A stretch of 11,421 bases of DNA, taken from the NCBI GenBank assembly GCA_905479025.1, contig CAJQKX010000181.1, positions 1-11,421 of the forward strand. The letters run 5' to 3'. The DNA comes from an uncultured Paraglaciecola sp. GTDB taxonomy: Bacteria; Pseudomonadota; Gammaproteobacteria; Enterobacterales; Alteromonadaceae. Both the position numbers and the translations under genes were made by a program. Below are positions 1 through 8,001 of the stretch, piece after piece (position 1 is the first letter of the stretch; each line of letters begins with the position of its first letter). The notes beneath the pieces were generated by a model that saw only the letters and a program-made list of their open reading frames with translations, ran no database searches and had not been told where the DNA came from.

Positions 1-2
1 TC

Positions 3-1157
3 CTAGCTTCCACCTTTGCCCATAGACGCTTACGTAAAGCCACCGAAAGTACCGATGAAGTAAGTTATGCTGGTGTACTTAGCCACTGGAATGGACAATC
101 ATTCACCACTCTGCAACGTTTAATTGGCGTTATATCGCTTATATTTTTGTTGACCTACGCGGCAGCACAACTCGTCGCCGGCGGTAAAGCGCTTCATGTA
201 TTACTGGAATGGCCCCAGTGGTCTGGTGCCGTAGTGGGTGCTTTGATGGTGGCGTTTTATTGCATTGCAGGAGGTATACGCGCATCAATTTGGACTGATG
301 CAGCACAATCCATAGTGATGATTTTTGCAATGGGTGCACTCGTTGTTGTAGCGACAATGCAATTAGGAGGCCTCACAGGTGCTATTGATCAGATGAATAC
401 TATAGACGGCTTTATGGATTGGTTACCAAAAGATTTAGTCGTCTCAGGCTTAGCAGGTGGCGCACTTTTTATTGTTAGTTGGATTTTCGCCGGTCTTTCT
501 GTGATTGGCCAACCCCATATTATGATTCGTTTTATGAGTCTCAACAGTAATAAAAATATGGTTCAAGCCAAGCTTTGGTACTACCTCTACTTTACTTTAT
601 TCTATTCCCTTGCAACGTGTGTTGGCTTATTAGCACGTATTTACCTTAGCGATACCGGCAGCTTTGATGCTGAACTGGCACTCCCCACTATGGCACAACA
701 ATTATTACCTCCCGCAATGGTTGGATTAATTCTTGCCGGTATTTTTGCCGCCACGATGTCTACAGCAGACTCGCTCGCCTTAAGTTGTTCAGCGGCGCTT
801 ACTCACGACATACTCCCGCACAATATTGAAAAACCATGGATGCTAAAAGTGGCGACCATCGTTATTGTTGGCACAGCACTCTTGTTCGCATTATCCAACA
901 ACCAAAGTGTGTTCAGTATGGTCATCATGGCTTGGTCAGGCCTAGCCAGTGCTTTTGTACCACTATTAATAACCTTATGTTTCGGGGCTAATCCATCACA
1001 AAAAGCGTGTGTTATTGCGATGTTGGCAGGGTTTACTACCGCATTAATGTGGCGATACTTAGGCTTACAGAATATGGCGTATGAAGGGTTACCAGGGATA
1101 ATATGTGGCTGTTTAATTTTGTATGGGTTTCATCTATATCATGAAAAAACAGGCTAA
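3..1157 (+). CDS. Sodium/solute symporter (SSS family, PutP-like), 5' end outside window
   Basis: This is the C-terminal ~384 residues of an inner-membrane Na+-coupled solute transporter. The frame is open from base 3, so a TTG at 147 is internal and the true start lies upstream of the window; the family usually has about 480-500 residues. Visible family marks are GGIRASIWTDAAQ (about nt 270-310), the GQPH..IRFM loop after a membrane segment (about 505-540), and FAATMSTADSLAL (about 747-785). The last matches the broken helix whose Ser/Thr residues help form the sodium site in PutP. Several strongly hydrophobic segments alternate with short loops up to the C-terminus, and the protein ends normally at TAA. 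The substrate cannot be read from the sequence; proline is the default family annotation, and other organic solutes are equally possible. Nothing links it to nitrate uptake. Confidence 0.88.
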   Translation, partial: LASTFAHRRLRKATESTDEVSYAGVLSHWNGQSFTTLQRLIGVISLIFLLTYAAAQLVAGGKALHVLLEWPQWSGAVVGALMVAFYCIAGGIRASIWTDAAQSIVMIFAMGALVVVATMQLGGLTGAIDQMNTIDGFMDWLPKDLVVSGLAGGALFIVSWIFAGLSVIGQPHIMIRFMSLNSNKNMVQAKLWYYLYFTLFYSLATCVGLLARIYLSDTGSFDAELALPTMAQQLLPPAMVGLILAGIFAATMSTADSLALSCSAALTHDILPHNIEKPWMLKVATIVIVGTALLFALSNNQSVFSMVIMAWSGLASAFVPLLITLCFGANPSQKACVIAMLAGFTTALMWRYLGLQNMAYEGLPGIICGCLILYGFHLYHEKTG

Positions 1158-1244
1158 GTAACGATCAAGGCGAGCGTGATTCATACTGGTATAAAAACTC
1201 ATAACAAACAAAATTTTCATGTACATTCTGACACAGCTGATTAA

Positions 1245-1358
1245 ATGAAATATATGAATATTGGAATGATATCTCTTAAAGCCTTACTCTTTGGAGTTTT
1301 CACACTTAATTTGATCGGTGAACTTAAAGAAGGCCTTGTATTGCATGGAAATACTTGA
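1245..1358 (+). other. Short hydrophobic leader ORF, possible frameshifted signal peptide of the SnoaL-like gene
   Basis: A 37-codon frame (ATG at 1245, further ATGs at 1254 and 1266) reads as a short N-terminus, a hydrophobic stretch (ISLKALLFGVFTLNLIG) and then GELKE. This is the shape of a secretion signal. It overlaps the start of the SnoaL-like gene, which lies in the frame one base later. A single inserted base near 1312-1330 would split a once-continuous precursor in this way. No convincing ribosome binding site precedes it. It may equally be a chance hydrophobic frame in AT-rich DNA. Confidence 0.3.
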
Positions 1359-1704
1359 GAATCGCCCTGATCTTGAGCCACAGGAAAGCATAGATATTTT
1401 GCGTAATGAATGTTACGGCGAAAACTTTATTGAGCATGCACCGAATATACCTGATGGGCGAGATGCGTTGTTGAGCTTGTTTGCAAGCCGTTATAAGAAG
1501 TACCCAGAACTTTCAATGACTGTCAATCGAACCGCTTCTGACGGTGATCTTGTTTGGCTCCATCTTCACGTCAAACATACACCTGAATCCCTTGGTGGTG
1601 CTGGTATCCAGATATTTCGAATGAAAGAAGGGAAAATTGTTGAGCTCTGGGGAGTTGGGCAGCCTGTTCCAAAGGAATCTAAAAATAATAATACAATATT
1701 TTAG
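1318..1704 (+). CDS. SnoaL-like / NTF2-fold protein, possibly an integron cassette gene
   Basis: The product is a small protein of up to 128 residues, the size of one SnoaL/NTF2-like alpha+beta barrel. Family-typical segments are NFIEHAPNIPDGRDAL (about residues 37-52; compare the Y.QHNP...DG pattern of SnoaL-like proteins) and the closing strand FRMKEGKIVELWGVGQPVP. The reported start is a GTG at 1318, with an in-frame stop at 1312 just before it. ATG 1345 (residue 10) is the alternative and has a loose AAAGAAGG 11 bases upstream. Neither start is strong, and a hydrophobic leader sits in the adjacent frame, so the N-terminus may be damaged. Family members include cyclases, aldol-type enzymes and many proteins of unknown role, so no reaction can be assigned. 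An attC-like hairpin follows the stop, which suggests a mobile gene cassette. Confidence 0.7.
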   Translation: MNLKKALYCMEILENRPDLEPQESIDILRNECYGENFIEHAPNIPDGRDALLSLFASRYKKYPELSMTVNRTASDGDLVWLHLHVKHTPESLGGAGIQIFRMKEGKIVELWGVGQPVPKESKNNNTIF

Positions 1705-1724
1705 GTTAGTTTATGGAGCGTTGC

Positions 1725-1816
1725 ATATAACAAGTCATTCAAAGGGATAAATTCACGAGTTAAAACTAAACATAGCTGATCATTCGTAATTTTCCACACT
1801 GATGCAGCTTGTAGGC
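1725..1816 (+). repeat. attC-like imperfect hairpin (candidate degenerate integron recombination site)
   Basis: Twenty-one bases after the SnoaL-like stop begins ATATAACAAG, which resembles the left core (RYYYAAC) of attC sites. ACAAG (1730-1734) pairs with CTTGT (1808-1812). Inside, GGA-T-AAATT-C-ACGA (1745-1758) pairs with TCGTAATTTTCC (1784-1795): 12 pairs with two single bases bulged on the left arm only, like the extrahelical bases of attC. The right end reads CTTGTAGGC, one T short of a canonical GTTAGGC core. The length (~92 bases) is within the attC range. The missing base means it is at best inactive or degraded. A stable hairpin with no integron origin is the alternative. Confidence 0.42.
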
Positions 1817-1963
1817 TCAGGGTAAATAATAGAATAGTGCACAGTGTGAACGTTTTTATCTAAGTTATTTTGTTATTTCTTCCAATAGGTATCTAGGTGT
1901 AAAACTGGCTACAAGAATATCTTCGCTGTATGACTTAACGCAACATCACTCAGTCTTTTTTAA

Positions 1964-1979
1964 TGCTCTATATTGGTGC
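1964..1979 (+). promoter_or_regulatory. NtrC-like enhancer site
   Basis: TGCTCTATATTGGTGC resembles the NtrC dyad (GCAC-N-GGTGC type): the right half GGTGC is intact and the left half GCTCT is imperfect. It lies about 85-100 bases upstream of a sigma-54-like promoter, which suits an enhancer. Nitrate assimilation operons are commonly under nitrogen control, so the position makes sense, but this is a pattern match only. Confidence 0.4.
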
Positions 1980-1981
1980 TG

Positions 1982-2000
1982 TTGCATTGAATAAGAGCAA
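1982..2000 (+). promoter_or_regulatory. Possible second, weaker NtrC-like site
   Basis: TTGCA and GCAA form an inverted repeat (TTGC-N11-GCAA) three bases downstream of the first NtrC-like site, with centres about two helical turns apart. The outer halves fit the TTGCA...TGCAA edges of the NtrC dyad but the inner bases do not. Tandem sites would fit cooperative binding of the activator. Confidence 0.25.
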
Positions 2001-2061
2001 TATTTGTAGTGTTACACCTCTATTTTTCAAATAACCAATTGAATTATATAGCATTAATTAT

Positions 2062-2077
2062 TGGCATCATTTCTGTA
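2062..2077 (+). promoter_or_regulatory. Candidate sigma-54 promoter of the nitrate operon
   Basis: TGGCAT-CATTT-CTGTA matches the -24/-12 pattern TGGCAC-N5-TTGCA with GG-N10-GT; the -12 element carries GT where GC is usual, so it is a weak match. It would start transcription near 2088 and give a ~150-base leader containing the hairpin and terminator described below. NtrC-like sites lie upstream. A sigma-70-like alternative (TTGCTA 2106-2111, TATACA 2128-2133, 16-base spacer) cannot be ruled out. Confidence 0.33.
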
Positions 2078-2142
2078 TGGATTAAATGTAGAAACAATAA
2101 AATTGTTGCTAAACATATTTCATTTTCTATACAAAAATTATA

Positions 2143-2159
2143 TGCAAGGTAACTTGGCA
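2143..2159 (+). promoter_or_regulatory. Leader hairpin upstream of the nirB attenuator
   Basis: TGCAAG-GTAA-CTTGGCA forms a six-pair stem with one bulged G and a GTAA (GNRA-type) tetraloop. It sits six bases before the terminator hairpin, so the leader RNA has two successive stem-loops. That is the general layout of leaders bound by ANTAR-domain antiterminators (NasR, NasT). The hexaloop A1/G4 signature of ANTAR targets is not evident here, so the assignment to that class is tentative. Confidence 0.4.
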
Positions 2160-2165
2160 AAGAAG

Positions 2166-2203
2166 CCCACATATTCCTGAACTAGAATATTGGGTTTTTT
2201 TTT
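2166..2203 (+). terminator. Rho-independent terminator in the nirB leader (probable attenuator)
   Basis: CCCA-C-ATATTC (2166-2176) pairs with GAATATTGGG (2185-2194), ten pairs with one bulged C and an eight-base loop, followed at once by nine T residues (2195-2203). The nirB start is 36 bases further on, and no gene ends nearby (the SnoaL-like stop is ~460 bases upstream). A terminator here would shut off the operon unless bypassed, which points to regulated antitermination as in other nitrate assimilation operons. Confidence 0.8.
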
Positions 2204-2239
2204 GCACTCAAAAAATACAGAAAAATGCAGAGGTGACTC

Positions 2240-4882
2240 ATGTCTGACTTAATAAATGTACATAACGGGAATAACATGCGAATAGTAGTAGTAGGCAATG
2301 GCATGGTGGGTCACCATTTTGTTGAGCAACTCATACAACAAAATAATGTGCCTAGCAACGCTGACAACGCAATTAATGCCACTCAATTAGATATTGTGGT
2401 GCTGTCAGCAGAGCCAAGGCTTGCTTACGATCGTGTTCATTTATCCGAGTATTTTTCTGGTAAAACTGCGGAAGAGCTGGCCTTAACTTCACCAGAATAT
2501 TATCAAGCACACAATATTAAATTTGCACTCAATGCCAAGGTTACCAACATTAACAAGTTGACTAAATCAGTTACCACCGAGGCGGGAGACGTGTTTGAAT
2601 ACGATAAGTTAGTTTTATCAACTGGCTCGTATCCTTTTGTTCCGCCCATCCCAGGGAACGACCAACCTCATTGTTTGGTATACCGTACTATCGAAGATCT
2701 TGAAAACATCAGTGCTTCTTCTGCCGTCAGTAAAGTAGGTGTGGTAGTGGGCGGTGGTCTGTTAGGTTTAGAAGCAGCCAACGCCCTAAAAGAAGCAGGC
2801 TTACATACTCATGTAGTTGAATTTGCCCCGCAGCTGATGGCCGTGCAGGTAGACAGCGGCGGTGGTCGTGTACTGCGCAGTAAAATCGAAGCTCTGGGTG
2901 TACAAGTCCATACACAAAAAGCCACCCAAAGTATTGAAGCCGGTGACACGTGTCGCTATAAAATGTGCTTTGCTGATGGTGAAGTGTTAGAAACAGACAT
3001 GATTTTGTTCTCGGCAGGTATTCGTCCGCAAGATGCATTAGCCCGTGAATTCGATATCGACATCGGTGAGCGCGGTGGGATAGTCGTAAATGATCAATGT
3101 CTTACCAGCGATGCCAGTATTTATGCGATTGGTGAATGTGCCTTATGGAATAACTTTATCTTTGGTTTAGTGGCGCCTGGTTACACTATGGCCAGAGCCG
3201 CGGTTAGTCATATTATGGGTGGCGATGTCACTTTTCAAGGTGCTGATATGAGCACCAAATTAAAACTAATGGGGGTAGAAGTTGGTTCAATAGGTGATGC
3301 TCATGCTAGAACCGAAGGGGCTTTATATTACACCTACGAAAATCAACCATTAGAAGTATACAAAAAAATTGTGGTTGACGCCGAGCAGAAAAAACTATTG
3401 GGTGCAGTTCTGATTGGGGACAACAGTGATTACGACACCTTGCTGCAATACGCATTAAACGATATTGAATTACCAGCACATCCAGAAAGTCTTATTTTAC
3501 CAGCGGGTGCCGATGCAGCACCTGCGCTTGGTGTGGATGCACTGCCAGACACGGCCACTATTTGTTCATGCCACAACGTATCAAAAGGTGACATCATTGA
3601 AGCCTTTGATACCGGCAGTTGCAATTTAGCGGATATCAAATCTTGCACTAAAGCCAGCACAGGCTGTGGCGGTTGTACTGCACTGCTTAAAACAGTCGTG
3701 GACAGCGAACTCACCAAACGTGGCGTAGAAGTGAAAAAAGACATTTGCGAACATTTCGCTTATTCACGACAAGAAATGTTTCATCTCGTCAAAGTCGGCG
3801 CTATCAAAACCTTTGACGACATGCTTGAAAAACACGGTAAAGGTTTAGGCTGTGAAATTTGTAAACCTGCAACAGGATCGATCTTAGCATCAGTATGGAA
3901 TGATTTTGTCCTCAAGCCTGACCATATCAGTCTGCAAGACACCAACGATACTTACCTTGGAAATATGCAAAAAGACGGCACTTATTCTGTTATTCCTCGG
4001 ATTGCAGGTGGCGAAATCACCCCTGAAAAACTCATTGTGTTAGGTCAAGTGGCCAAAGATTATAAGTTGTATACCAAGATCACCGGAGGCCAACGTATCG
4101 ATTTATTTGGTGCCCGAGTTGAACAACTGCCTGCTATTTGGCAAACCCTTATCGATGCTGGTTTTGAGACTGGCCACGGCTATGCCAAAGCACTTAGAAC
4201 CGTTAAATCATGTGTAGGTAGCACTTGGTGTCGTTACGGTGTGCAAGACTCAGTGGGTCAAGCTATCGAGTTGGAAAATCGCTACAAAGGTTTACGTGCA
4301 CCGCACAAAATTAAGTTTGCTGTCTCGGGTTGTACCCGCGAATGCGCCGAAGCTCAAAGCAAAGACATTGGCATCATCGCCACAGAAAATGGCTGGAATC
4401 TATATGTATGTGGTAACGGTGGCATGAAACCGCGCCATGGTGATTTGTTTGCAACCGACTTAGATACCGAGACCTTAGTTAAATACATAGACCGAGTACT
4501 GATGTTTTACGTCAGAACAGGTGACCGTTTACAACGTACATCGGTATGGATGGAAAACCTTGAGGGCGGTTTAGCCTATTTACAACAAGTGGTAATTGAA
4601 GACTCATTAGGCTTAGGAAAAGAGCTTGAAGCCCAAATGCAAAAAGTGGTCGACACCTACCAGTGTGAATGGAAAACCGCTATCGAAAGTGAAGAATCTC
4701 GTAAACGTTTCCGCCAATTTGTTAACAGTGAAGAGTCGGATATGAATATTGTGTTTGTTGAAGAGCGTGAGCAAATCCGCCCGGCAACGGAGTCAGAAAA
4801 GGAACATTTTAATAAAACTCAAAATATCCAAACACAAAGCCGTCAAGAAAAAGACACTGAACTTGCCACAGAATTGGTTTAA
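2240..4882 (+). CDS. nirB: Assimilatory nitrite reductase [NAD(P)H], large subunit NirB
   Basis: NirB reduces nitrite to ammonium with six electrons from NAD(P)H in the cytoplasm, together with NirD. Domains in order: an FAD-binding Rossmann fold (G19-N-G21-MV-G24), a NAD(P)-binding fold (GGGLLG at 171-176), a BFD-like [2Fe-2S] domain (C442, C444, C476, C479), a further Cys-containing linker ending in GLGCEICKP (about 536-544), a ferredoxin-like half domain, and the siroheme-[4Fe-4S] site CVGSTWC (C658, C664) with CTREC (C698, C702). All expected metal ligands are present. At 880 residues it is slightly longer than typical NirB (~850), with a polar Glu/Gln/Lys-rich tail. The start at 2240 has a good AGAGGTGA ribosome site; Met13 is less well placed. 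It is the first gene of the nitrate operon, and its stop is 11 bases before nirD. Confidence 0.97.
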   Translation: MSDLINVHNGNNMRIVVVGNGMVGHHFVEQLIQQNNVPSNADNAINATQLDIVVLSAEPRLAYDRVHLSEYFSGKTAEELALTSPEYYQAHNIKFALNAKVTNINKLTKSVTTEAGDVFEYDKLVLSTGSYPFVPPIPGNDQPHCLVYRTIEDLENISASSAVSKVGVVVGGGLLGLEAANALKEAGLHTHVVEFAPQLMAVQVDSGGGRVLRSKIEALGVQVHTQKATQSIEAGDTCRYKMCFADGEVLETDMILFSAGIRPQDALAREFDIDIGERGGIVVNDQCLTSDASIYAIGECALWNNFIFGLVAPGYTMARAAVSHIMGGDVTFQGADMSTKLKLMGVEVGSIGDAHARTEGALYYTYENQPLEVYKKIVVDAEQKKLLGAVLIGDNSDYDTLLQYALNDIELPAHPESLILPAGADAAPALGVDALPDTATICSCHNVSKGDIIEAFDTGSCNLADIKSCTKASTGCGGCTALLKTVVDSELTKRGVEVKKDICEHFAYSRQEMFHLVKVGAIKTFDDMLEKHGKGLGCEICKPATGSILASVWNDFVLKPDHISLQDTNDTYLGNMQKDGTYSVIPRIAGGEITPEKLIVLGQVAKDYKLYTKITGGQRIDLFGARVEQLPAIWQTLIDAGFETGHGYAKALRTVKSCVGSTWCRYGVQDSVGQAIELENRYKGLRAPHKIKFAVSGCTRECAEAQSKDIGIIATENGWNLYVCGNGGMKPRHGDLFATDLDTETLVKYIDRVLMFYVRTGDRLQRTSVWMENLEGGLAYLQQVVIEDSLGLGKELEAQMQKVVDTYQCEWKTAIESEESRKRFRQFVNSEESDMNIVFVEEREQIRPATESEKEHFNKTQNIQTQSRQEKDTELATELV

Positions 4883-4893
4883 GGAGAGATATT

Positions 4894-5241
4894 ATGAGTA
4901 CACAACATAATTGGATCACGGTATGCCGCGATACAGATTTAGTCGCAAACTCTGGAGTTTGCGCTTTATTTAACGACCAACAAATTGCCTTGTTCAAAAT
5001 AAAAAGCGCTAATGTCGAACAAATTTTTGCAGTCAGTAACTGGGATCCTATTGGCAAAGCCAATGTGTTGTATCGCGGTTTGTTGGGCTCGGTGCAAGAC
5101 GCTAAGGTGATCATTTCACCGCTGTACAAACAACGTCATTGTTTAGAGTCAGGCCAGTGTCTTGACGATGATGCCATTAAGTTGATCGTATACCCGGTGC
5201 GTATTGAACAAAACCACGTGCAGTTGCAGTGGGTTGACTAA
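4894..5241 (+). CDS. nirD: Nitrite reductase small subunit NirD
   Basis: The 115-residue protein is the small partner of NirB, close to the usual ~108-residue length. It has the Rieske-type beta fold of the family but lacks the iron-sulfur ligands: NWDP occupies the place of the first Cys-x-His pair and SPLYKQRHCLESGQC covers the region of the second. Loss of the cluster is normal for NirD and does not imply inactivity. Conserved marks are AVSNWDPIGKANVLYRGL, IISPLYKQ, and a C-terminal strand VYPVRIEQNHVQLQW. The start has a strong AAGGAGAG site eight to ten bases upstream. It is co-directional with nirB and nasA (3 bases to the next ATG), so it is surely co-transcribed. Confidence 0.96.
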   Translation: MSTQHNWITVCRDTDLVANSGVCALFNDQQIALFKIKSANVEQIFAVSNWDPIGKANVLYRGLLGSVQDAKVIISPLYKQRHCLESGQCLDDDAIKLIVYPVRIEQNHVQLQWVD

Positions 5242-5244
5242 TTA

Positions 5245-8001
5245 ATGTCACCGGGTCGTTTTATGCCTAAAAAACTCAATTGCAACGCACCTTCTTTGTT
5301 CAGCACTACTTGCCCATACTGCGGTGTGGGGTGTGGGGTAGATGTGCAAATTAGTACGGATAAGATATTAACCGATCTTGTAGGTAGTAGCGAACACCCG
5401 GCGAACTTTGGGCGTTTGTGTGTTAAAGGCAGTAAATTACTGGAAACTAACACGGTATCAGGTCGTTTACTTAGCCCCATGATTGGCGGTAAACAAGCCA
5501 GTTGGGATGAGGCAATTACCCAAGTGGCCAGTCAATTTAATCAGGTCATCGCAGAGCATGGACCTGATTCAGTGGCGTTTTATGTGTCGGGGCAATTGTT
5601 GACTGAAGACTATTACGTCGCTAATAAATTAATGAAAGGTTATATCGGCAGCGCCAATATCGATACTAATTCGAGACTGTGTATGTCTTCTGCCGTGGCA
5701 GCCTATAAACGTGCCTTTGGTGCTGATGCCGTACCTTGTTGTTATGAAGATTTAGAACAAGCCGAATTATTGGTATTGGTAGGCTCTAACGCCGCGTGGA
5801 CCCACCCCGTATTATTTCAACGTATCGATCGAGCCAAAAAGCTTAACCCTGCCATGCAAGTGGTGAACATTGATCCTCGCAAAACGGCCACCTCAGAATT
5901 AGCGAATCTGCATTTAGCCGTGAAGCCGGGATCAGATGTGGCCTTGTTCAATGGTTTATTCACTCATCTAGCAGCCCAAGATGTTTTGGATCTCGATTAT
6001 ATTTCAGCCTATACCCAGGGGGTTGCACAGGTATTAAGTAACTGTGCGTCTTGGACCTTGGCGAAGGTCGCCAAACAATGTGACATAACAGAAGCAGAGT
6101 TACTCAGTTTTTACAACTTGTTTAGCCAAACCGATAAAGTCGTCACCGCTTATTGTATGGGCGTGAATCAGTCTTCTTCTGGTACTGACAAAGCTAACAG
6201 TATTATTAATTGCCATTTAGCCACGGGTAAAATTGGCCGTGAGGGATGTGGGCCGTTTTCGCTAACAGGTCAGCCTAATGCTATGGGGGGGCGCGAAGTA
6301 GGTGGCTTGGCCAACATGTTGGCTTGTCATATGGATATTGAAAACCCAGAACATCGTCAAACAGTACAAACTTATTGGCAATCACCAACTATCGCCAATA
6401 AACCAGGCTTAAAAGCCGTAGATTTATTTGAAAATATTCATAGTGGTAAAGTCAAAGCCTTGTGGATCATGGCGACAAACCCGATGGTGAGTATGCCCAA
6501 CAGACAAAAAATTGCTGCAGCCTTAAAAAAATGTGAGCTGGTGGTGGTGTCTGATTGTGTGTCTAAAAACGATACCCTGGACTATGCACACATTGCTTTA
6601 CCCGCAACGGGATGGTCAGAAAAAGATGGCACGGTAACTAATTCAGAGCGGCGTATTTCACGTCAGCGCGGCATGTTACCTGCAACAGGCGAAGCCAAAC
6701 ACGATTGGAAAATCATTTGTGACGTCGCCAAAGCCATGGGGTTTGCTAGCGGTTTTAATTTTGAGTCGCCCAGTGAGATATTTGCCGAGTACACAGGGTT
6801 AACGGAGGTGGATAACCAAGGCCGTCGTGATTTAGACCTTTCTGGTTTATGTCATTTGACAGAAACACAATACAACCGTTTAAAACCGGTGCAATGGCCG
6901 GTCAATAAATCTTCTCCTGACGGTACTAAGCGATTATTTACTAATGGAAAATTTTACACTCAAAGCGGCAAGGCGCAGTTTGTGGTCACCGAATTTTCTG
7001 CGCCTGAACAATTAACCTGCAGTGATTTTCCCTTTGTGCTCAACAGTGGCCGGGTGCGCGACCAATGGCATACCATGACGCGTACCGGCAAAACCTCTGA
7101 ATTAACCGCACACGTTAGCCGCCCGTATTTAGCTATTCATGCAAAAGATGCTGAAAGCTTAGGGGTGATTAATGATGATTTAGTCAGCCTTGATGCGGCA
7201 CATGTGTTGGGCGAAACACCTCCAGTGGTATTACCTGTATGGATTGATAACAATCAACGCCGTGGTGAAGTGTTTGCGCCTATTCATTGGAGTGCTAGCA
7301 ATGCATCCAGTGCCAATATCACTGGGCTTTATACCGACGCTAACGATAAAATATCAGGCCAGCCTGAACTTAAACATGCTGCGGTGAAACTGCAAAAAGT
7401 CAGTTATCAACATTATGGACAATTGTTTATCCAGCAAGATCTTAAGGTGGAATTACTAGGTAAATATTTTGAATATTTTGTCACCTGCCCAGTTGAAAAA
7501 GGTCAGCTGGTATTTTTTGCCACTCGACAAGTGCCAGCAAGTATCAAACATAACTTACAATTACAACTGCCGTTGTATGACGAATGGATTAATGCCGCAG
7601 GCCCAGACTTAAACATTACCTGCGCCATGCGCCAAGGTGTGATGTCATTGATTATGTTTTCATCATCTAAAAATATTGCGGTTGACTCTAGCTGGATTAC
7701 TAGTTTACTCAACAGCGAAGACGTTACCTCTGAACAACTTAATGGTTTGCTAAACATGCAACCAGATGAGGCATTCACACAAGGTAAGTTGGTGTGTAGT
7801 TGCTTTAAAGTGGGCGAAAATATTATTGTTGACGCCATCAAAGGCGGCTGTGATTCAGTCGATAGTTTGGGGAAACAGTTAAAATGCGGGACTAATTGTG
7901 GCTCATGTAAGTCTGAATTGAGCCAAATAGTTAAACAACATAAGTCAAAACAACGCGTTATTGAACACGACCCATTCATTACTTTGGAGGCATTATCATG
8001 A
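5245..8001 (+). CDS. nasA: Assimilatory nitrate reductase catalytic subunit NasA
   Basis: NasA is a cytoplasmic molybdopterin enzyme that reduces nitrate to nitrite. The N-terminal [4Fe-4S] site is C23-x2-C26-x3-C30-x28-C59, followed by the CVKG lysine seen in electron transfer of this family. The Mo ligand is probably C146 in SRLCMSSAVAAY. Middle motifs include MGVNQSSSGTDK, GQPNAMGGREVGG and ATNPMVSMPN, and a C-terminal molybdopterin-binding domain begins near FPFVLNSGRVRDQWHTMTR. The last ~70 residues are a BFD-like [2Fe-2S] domain (C851, C853, C885, C888), as in the NasA branch that carries its own electron entry domain. There is no Tat signal, fitting an assimilatory enzyme. ATG 5245 has no clear ribosome site and lies 3 bases after nirD, so translation is probably coupled; Met7 is an alternative start. 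The stop overlaps cobA (ATGA). Confidence 0.96.
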   Translation: MSPGRFMPKKLNCNAPSLFSTTCPYCGVGCGVDVQISTDKILTDLVGSSEHPANFGRLCVKGSKLLETNTVSGRLLSPMIGGKQASWDEAITQVASQFNQVIAEHGPDSVAFYVSGQLLTEDYYVANKLMKGYIGSANIDTNSRLCMSSAVAAYKRAFGADAVPCCYEDLEQAELLVLVGSNAAWTHPVLFQRIDRAKKLNPAMQVVNIDPRKTATSELANLHLAVKPGSDVALFNGLFTHLAAQDVLDLDYISAYTQGVAQVLSNCASWTLAKVAKQCDITEAELLSFYNLFSQTDKVVTAYCMGVNQSSSGTDKANSIINCHLATGKIGREGCGPFSLTGQPNAMGGREVGGLANMLACHMDIENPEHRQTVQTYWQSPTIANKPGLKAVDLFENIHSGKVKALWIMATNPMVSMPNRQKIAAALKKCELVVVSDCVSKNDTLDYAHIALPATGWSEKDGTVTNSERRISRQRGMLPATGEAKHDWKIICDVAKAMGFASGFNFESPSEIFAEYTGLTEVDNQGRRDLDLSGLCHLTETQYNRLKPVQWPVNKSSPDGTKRLFTNGKFYTQSGKAQFVVTEFSAPEQLTCSDFPFVLNSGRVRDQWHTMTRTGKTSELTAHVSRPYLAIHAKDAESLGVINDDLVSLDAAHVLGETPPVVLPVWIDNNQRRGEVFAPIHWSASNASSANITGLYTDANDKISGQPELKHAAVKLQKVSYQHYGQLFIQQDLKVELLGKYFEYFVTCPVEKGQLVFFATRQVPASIKHNLQLQLPLYDEWINAAGPDLNITCAMRQGVMSLIMFSSSKNIAVDSSWITSLLNSEDVTSEQLNGLLNMQPDEAFTQGKLVCSCFKVGENIIVDAIKGGCDSVDSLGKQLKCGTNCGSCKSELSQIVKQHKSKQRVIEHDPFITLEALS

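Noticed and set aside
1202..1222. CATAACAAACAAAATTTTC as a possible second attC start upstream of the SnoaL-like gene
   Set aside because: It resembles attC left cores superficially, but I found no pairing right arm or GTTRRRY core before the gene.
2106..2133. Sigma-70-like promoter TTGCTA-16-TATACA upstream of nirB
   Set aside because: Only four of six matches in each box in AT-rich DNA; kept only as an alternative to the sigma-54-like element.
7503..7979. 158-residue minus-strand open frame inside nasA
   Set aside because: Antisense shadow of the BFD-like domain of nasA, with no family-like sequence or start signals.
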